Of a stretch of DNA of 64,000 bases, positions 61,386 through 64,000 are shown piece by piece. The stretch is from Dipteris shenzhenensis (lineage: Eukaryota; Polypodiophyta; Polypodiopsida; Gleicheniales). The notes under the pieces were generated by a model, which made no database searches, was not told the origin of the DNA, and was given only the letters and a program-made list of their open reading frames with translations. Every line of letters starts with the position of its first letter. Position 1 is the first letter of the stretch. The stretch lies in NCBI GenBank assembly GCA_047967505.1, contig CM106540.1; one strand, given 5' to 3'. The translations under genes and the position numbers were made by a program.

Positions 61386-61561
61386 TAAATCAAGCCTGAC
61401 CACCTGAGAGTAGCTATGAAAGCACCCAGGGGAGGTATTGACATGTAAACCACACTTGACCACCTTAAGTAGCAATGTATGCACTAAGGGGAGGTGATGG
61501 ATTTGTAACTCACATCTGACCACCTTGCAGTAGCCAAAGGATCATGGCACCAAGGGGAGGT
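61386..61561 (+). repeat. Three tandem polypurine-tract units before the 3' LTR of element B
   Basis: AGGGGAGGT occurs at 61428-61436, 61487-61495 and 61553-61561. Each is preceded by a TGACCACCT...AGTAGC block; the unit is 59-66 bp. The same triplet exists in element A. Confidence 0.82.
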
Positions 61562-61886
61562 GTTGAGAGTTGTGGTGCCATGAGCACATGTAGAGCAAAG
61601 GTATGAGCAAAGGAAAAGCTGCCACATGGCATGGAGGAGATATCCCACATGTGAGCAAGCAAAATGGATGTAAGTACCCTCACCTATAAAAGGGAGGTTC
61701 ATTTGAAGGAATATCAATCAAGCACTTTGCACTATCTCAAGATTCTCTTTATGAGTCCAAGCTAATCTATCTTGGAACCTAATTGACTTGAGATACATGT
61801 CATGAGCACTCTCTTCATCATGTTTCCACATAGGTTTCATCCACCTTAGAGCACTCCATAGATCCTGAGGCACGCATGTTTTGTCA
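61561..61886 (+). repeat. 3' LTR of element B
   Basis: 326 bp, followed by the CACGG target duplication at 61887-61891. Confidence 0.92.
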
Positions 61887-61891
61887 CACGG

Positions 61892-62560
61892 CAGTGACAA
61901 CCACCATAGGGGTGATCCCCAAGCTCAGTGACTCCATCAAGGTGCAGTTTAAGAGGAAGGTCTAGCAATTAGCAAGTGCTTGAAGCTGGACATGGACCAA
62001 GAGGCACAGTCAAAGCTCTCCATCAACGTGCCTCCCACCCAGTTGGCCATTCAAGTTGAGTTCCCACGTCTACTACTACCCAAAAATGTTAACGTGGCTT
62101 GCCATTGTGCCCAGTACCTCATAGAGTACTTGGCAATCAACCAAACAGAGCACCTTTGCCACAGGCCAATATTAAGCTGCAGAAATAATATCAAGACATG
62201 GCACGTCTGCAAAGGGAGAAGCCTCATGCCGATAGAGCCTTCAGAGTCACATGTGAAGAAGTGGAGTATCCTTGAATTCAACTCCTATAGGAACACATTA
62301 TGGCCCTCCAATGCAACTAGGACAATGCCACGGGCCACCAACTCAGGGTAGCCAAGCCATTTTGGTCTTGAGTCCAAGAGCTAGGAGGAGTACCAGCTGA
62401 GATAGCAAATCAAGATGCTTGAGTAGAGGAACAAATTCTTGCAGAAGAGGAGAGCATAGATGAGGAGCCAAGGAGACCCAAATCCTTTAGAAAAGACATT
62501 GGGTGATGAGTCACATCCGGTTTGACTAGCAAAGAAGGCTTGTCCTTGATGGCAAATTTG
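61892..62560 (+). other. Continuation of the sequence interrupted by element B; weakly coding-like
   Basis: A 123-codon ORF (61980-62351) with no recognised domain. It continues the sequence left of 59177 once element B and one CACGG are removed. It is likely a decayed retroelement interior. Confidence 0.35.
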
Positions 62561-62570
62561 AATCAATAAA

Positions 62571-62891
62571 CTCAATAACATGAATACATAGGAAATTTTC
62601 AATGGACACAGAAACAATACCTTCTATTATTCTCTGACAATATAAGCCTCAACCTTGCGGAGTTTGTTAGCAATTACAAGTATTGAAAGATACTCAACTA
62701 TGAACCCTATGTAGTTGCATGACTCTTTGACCTCAATAACATGAATACATAGGCAATTTTCAATGGACACAGAAACAATACCTTCTATTATTCTTTGACA
62801 ATACAAGCCTCAATCTTTTGGGGTTTGTTAGCAATTATAAGTATTGAAAGATGACTCAACTATGAACCCTATGCAGTTGCGTAACTCTTTA
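62571..62891 (-). repeat. Tandem pair of 160-bp LTR fragments
   Basis: Copies at 62571-62729 and 62732-62891 are about 90% identical. On the minus strand both match the 3' part of the Copia LTR at about 53890-54045 (AATAATAGAAGGTA, GTGTCCATTG). They are therefore inverted LTR pieces of the same family, duplicated in place. Confidence 0.8.
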
Positions 62892-63590
62892 ACCAGCTAT
62901 GGCTCATGGCTCTCTGGCACATGGCCTCGACAAAATAATTACTTGTCAAGGATGGAGACTACTTCCACCTCGAAGAGAGTCACAATGTCAGGGTTGTTCC
63001 AAAATAATTATTCCTCTTCGATGCTTTTAGTTGTTCCCTTGGAAGTTCTAGTTGAGTGACACACATCATTGAACTGGTTCCAAAGAGTCTTGCTACACAT
63101 GCTGGCTGGACTGGTACTATTGGTACAACTAGAACACCAAGCTAGTGACAAAGCTACTGGAATAGGTTGGAACCAAATTCAATAGTTGCTTTATTGACAT
63201 ATTGATCTATAGGTCCTTCAACGTGGTCCATATGTCAAACTCAGCCTCAAACGACACTTGCTCACCCTTATCGGGGTTTTTTGCCACTTTCTAGAGCACA
63301 CTCAACCTGATCTAGGGGAGTTCATCCTTCTCTTGGAAATTGAAACCTAAATAACAAGCATTAGACCGTCTAGAGGTTGCAAATCCTACACCCACTCCAT
63401 CACTGTGTCAAGAACATTCGCTTGTTCTTGCCAATTATTTGGCTCTTTATTCTTCTTCTTTGGTCGACTAGATGACAATGTGGGACTCGGCAGAGTCTTC
63501 ATCACCCGCGTCACCACATTGCAACATCACCAGTGTCAACAGCTGCGATTTCTGACTCATCTAGAGAAACAATCTATACATTATGCATTT
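62892..63590. other. No gene recognised
   Basis: Broken short ORFs. It may be interior sequence of the minus-strand gag relic to the right, but no motif confirms this. Confidence 0.4.
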
Positions 63591-63599
63591 GAGGTGTCA

Positions 63600-64000
63600 T
63601 AGGTATTATGTAATTGAGGTGTCATAGGCACAATTGCGAGAATCTGAGCATGCAACGTGATCCTATTGGCCTAGTGTTTCTTGAATAGTTAACACTCACT
63701 CTTATGGGGGCCGAGCACATCACAATAATAACAAATGATCTAGCTTGGAGGACCATGAGTTGATCTTTGGTGAGGGCGATACACTTTGCCTTCATCGGTG
63801 GGATTGGCAGAGTGGTTATTGGTGGAATTGGGGCTATAGCCATGGTTTGGATAGGAATTGCCAGGGGTAAGGGTGGTGTGCAGCAAGCATTATATCTATA
63901 GGCATCAATGGTGTGAGTTTATGTTTTGACATATGGTGTAGCATAGCTGGTTGAGACCACCTTGTTCTAGTCCATGGTTGTTGTTGTGGCATTTGGGACA
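63600..64000 (-). pseudogene. Retrotransposon gag relic with altered zinc knuckle, cut by the window edge
   Basis: On the minus strand, 63733-63692 reads CYYCDVLGPHKSEC. This is a CX2CX4HX4C knuckle in which the His position is Pro with the next residue His (probably from HH). A stop follows directly. Upstream residues (NHSANPTDEG) fit a Pro/Asn-rich gag linker, in broken frames. The rest lies beyond 64000. Confidence 0.55.

Larger units (their letters stand above)
59183..61886 (+). mobile_element. Young non-autonomous LTR retrotransposon, copy B (2.7 kb)
   Basis: Two 326-bp LTRs (59183-59508 and 61561-61886) look identical base for base. They are bounded by TGTTGAGAG...TTTTGTCA, with perfect CACGG target duplications. 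The PBS TGGTATCAGAGC is at 59509-59520, a TATAAAAG box at 59307-59314, and the polypurine tract CAAGGGGAGG at 61551-61560. The interior has no recognisable gag or pol. It shares its LTR start and its 3' interior (about 60940-61560) with the element at 8741-11871, so the two are one family. Identical LTRs imply a recent insertion, so the family was mobilised recently by enzymes supplied in trans. Confidence 0.92.

Noticed and set aside
61110-61523. 137-codon minus-strand ORF in element B
   Set aside because: Antisense to the conserved 3' block and polypurine units; the related copy A has a different frame structure. No domain.

Overview
This is nuclear DNA of a land plant. The only gene that looks intact is a five-exon CONSTANS-like (B-box plus CCT) transcription factor at 37186-43209 on the + strand. 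Nearly all the rest is mobile-element sequence of different ages: Ty3 and Copia LTR retrotransposons, LINE fragments, a hAT-like fragment and many local tandem duplications. The very low gene density, old and heavily mutated retroelements, a multi-kilobase intron and a long form of the COL protein suggest a large repeat-rich genome. A gymnosperm is plausible, but that is an inference. I see no rRNA, tRNA, CRISPR array or organelle sequence.

Layout. 1-8.7 kb: the 3' LTR of an element that starts outside the window, a 5'-truncated LINE on the minus strand, a decayed gene for a cysteine-rich protein (CCCRYH motif), and a 5' LTR with primer binding site (PBS). 8.7-11.9 kb: a complete 3.1-kb non-autonomous LTR retrotransposon. 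12-17 kb: gag-like relics, including a Copia gag with an intact zinc knuckle on the minus strand. 17-32.3 kb: Ty3 relics. One minus-strand element (gag zinc knuckles, protease, RNase H, integrase) is split by a gag-only LTR element at 27839-31132, which itself carries a reversed Ty3 integrase fragment. 32-36.5 kb: microsatellites, AT-rich sequence and a 25-G run. 36.2-43.4 kb: the COL gene, with a CT-rich leader containing upstream ORFs.

43.4-64 kb: a second LINE fragment with internal duplications, a hAT/BED relic with GGAACG palindromes, a Copia-like 5' LTR, a diverged array of roughly 165-bp units, a coiled-coil coding relic with a 163-bp tandem duplication, a small Copia gag element, a + strand Ty3 pol relic, and a young non-autonomous LTR element at 59183-61886. 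The two LTRs of that element look identical by eye and it has perfect CACGG target duplications.

Two observations stand out. The non-autonomous elements at 8.7 kb and 59.2 kb are one family with no recognisable gag or pol. Both carry a conserved 3' block followed by three tandem copies of the polypurine tract, the last of which abuts the 3' LTR. The COL gene has an unusual long glutamine-rich middle region and a tandem NAGNAG acceptor at exon 3.
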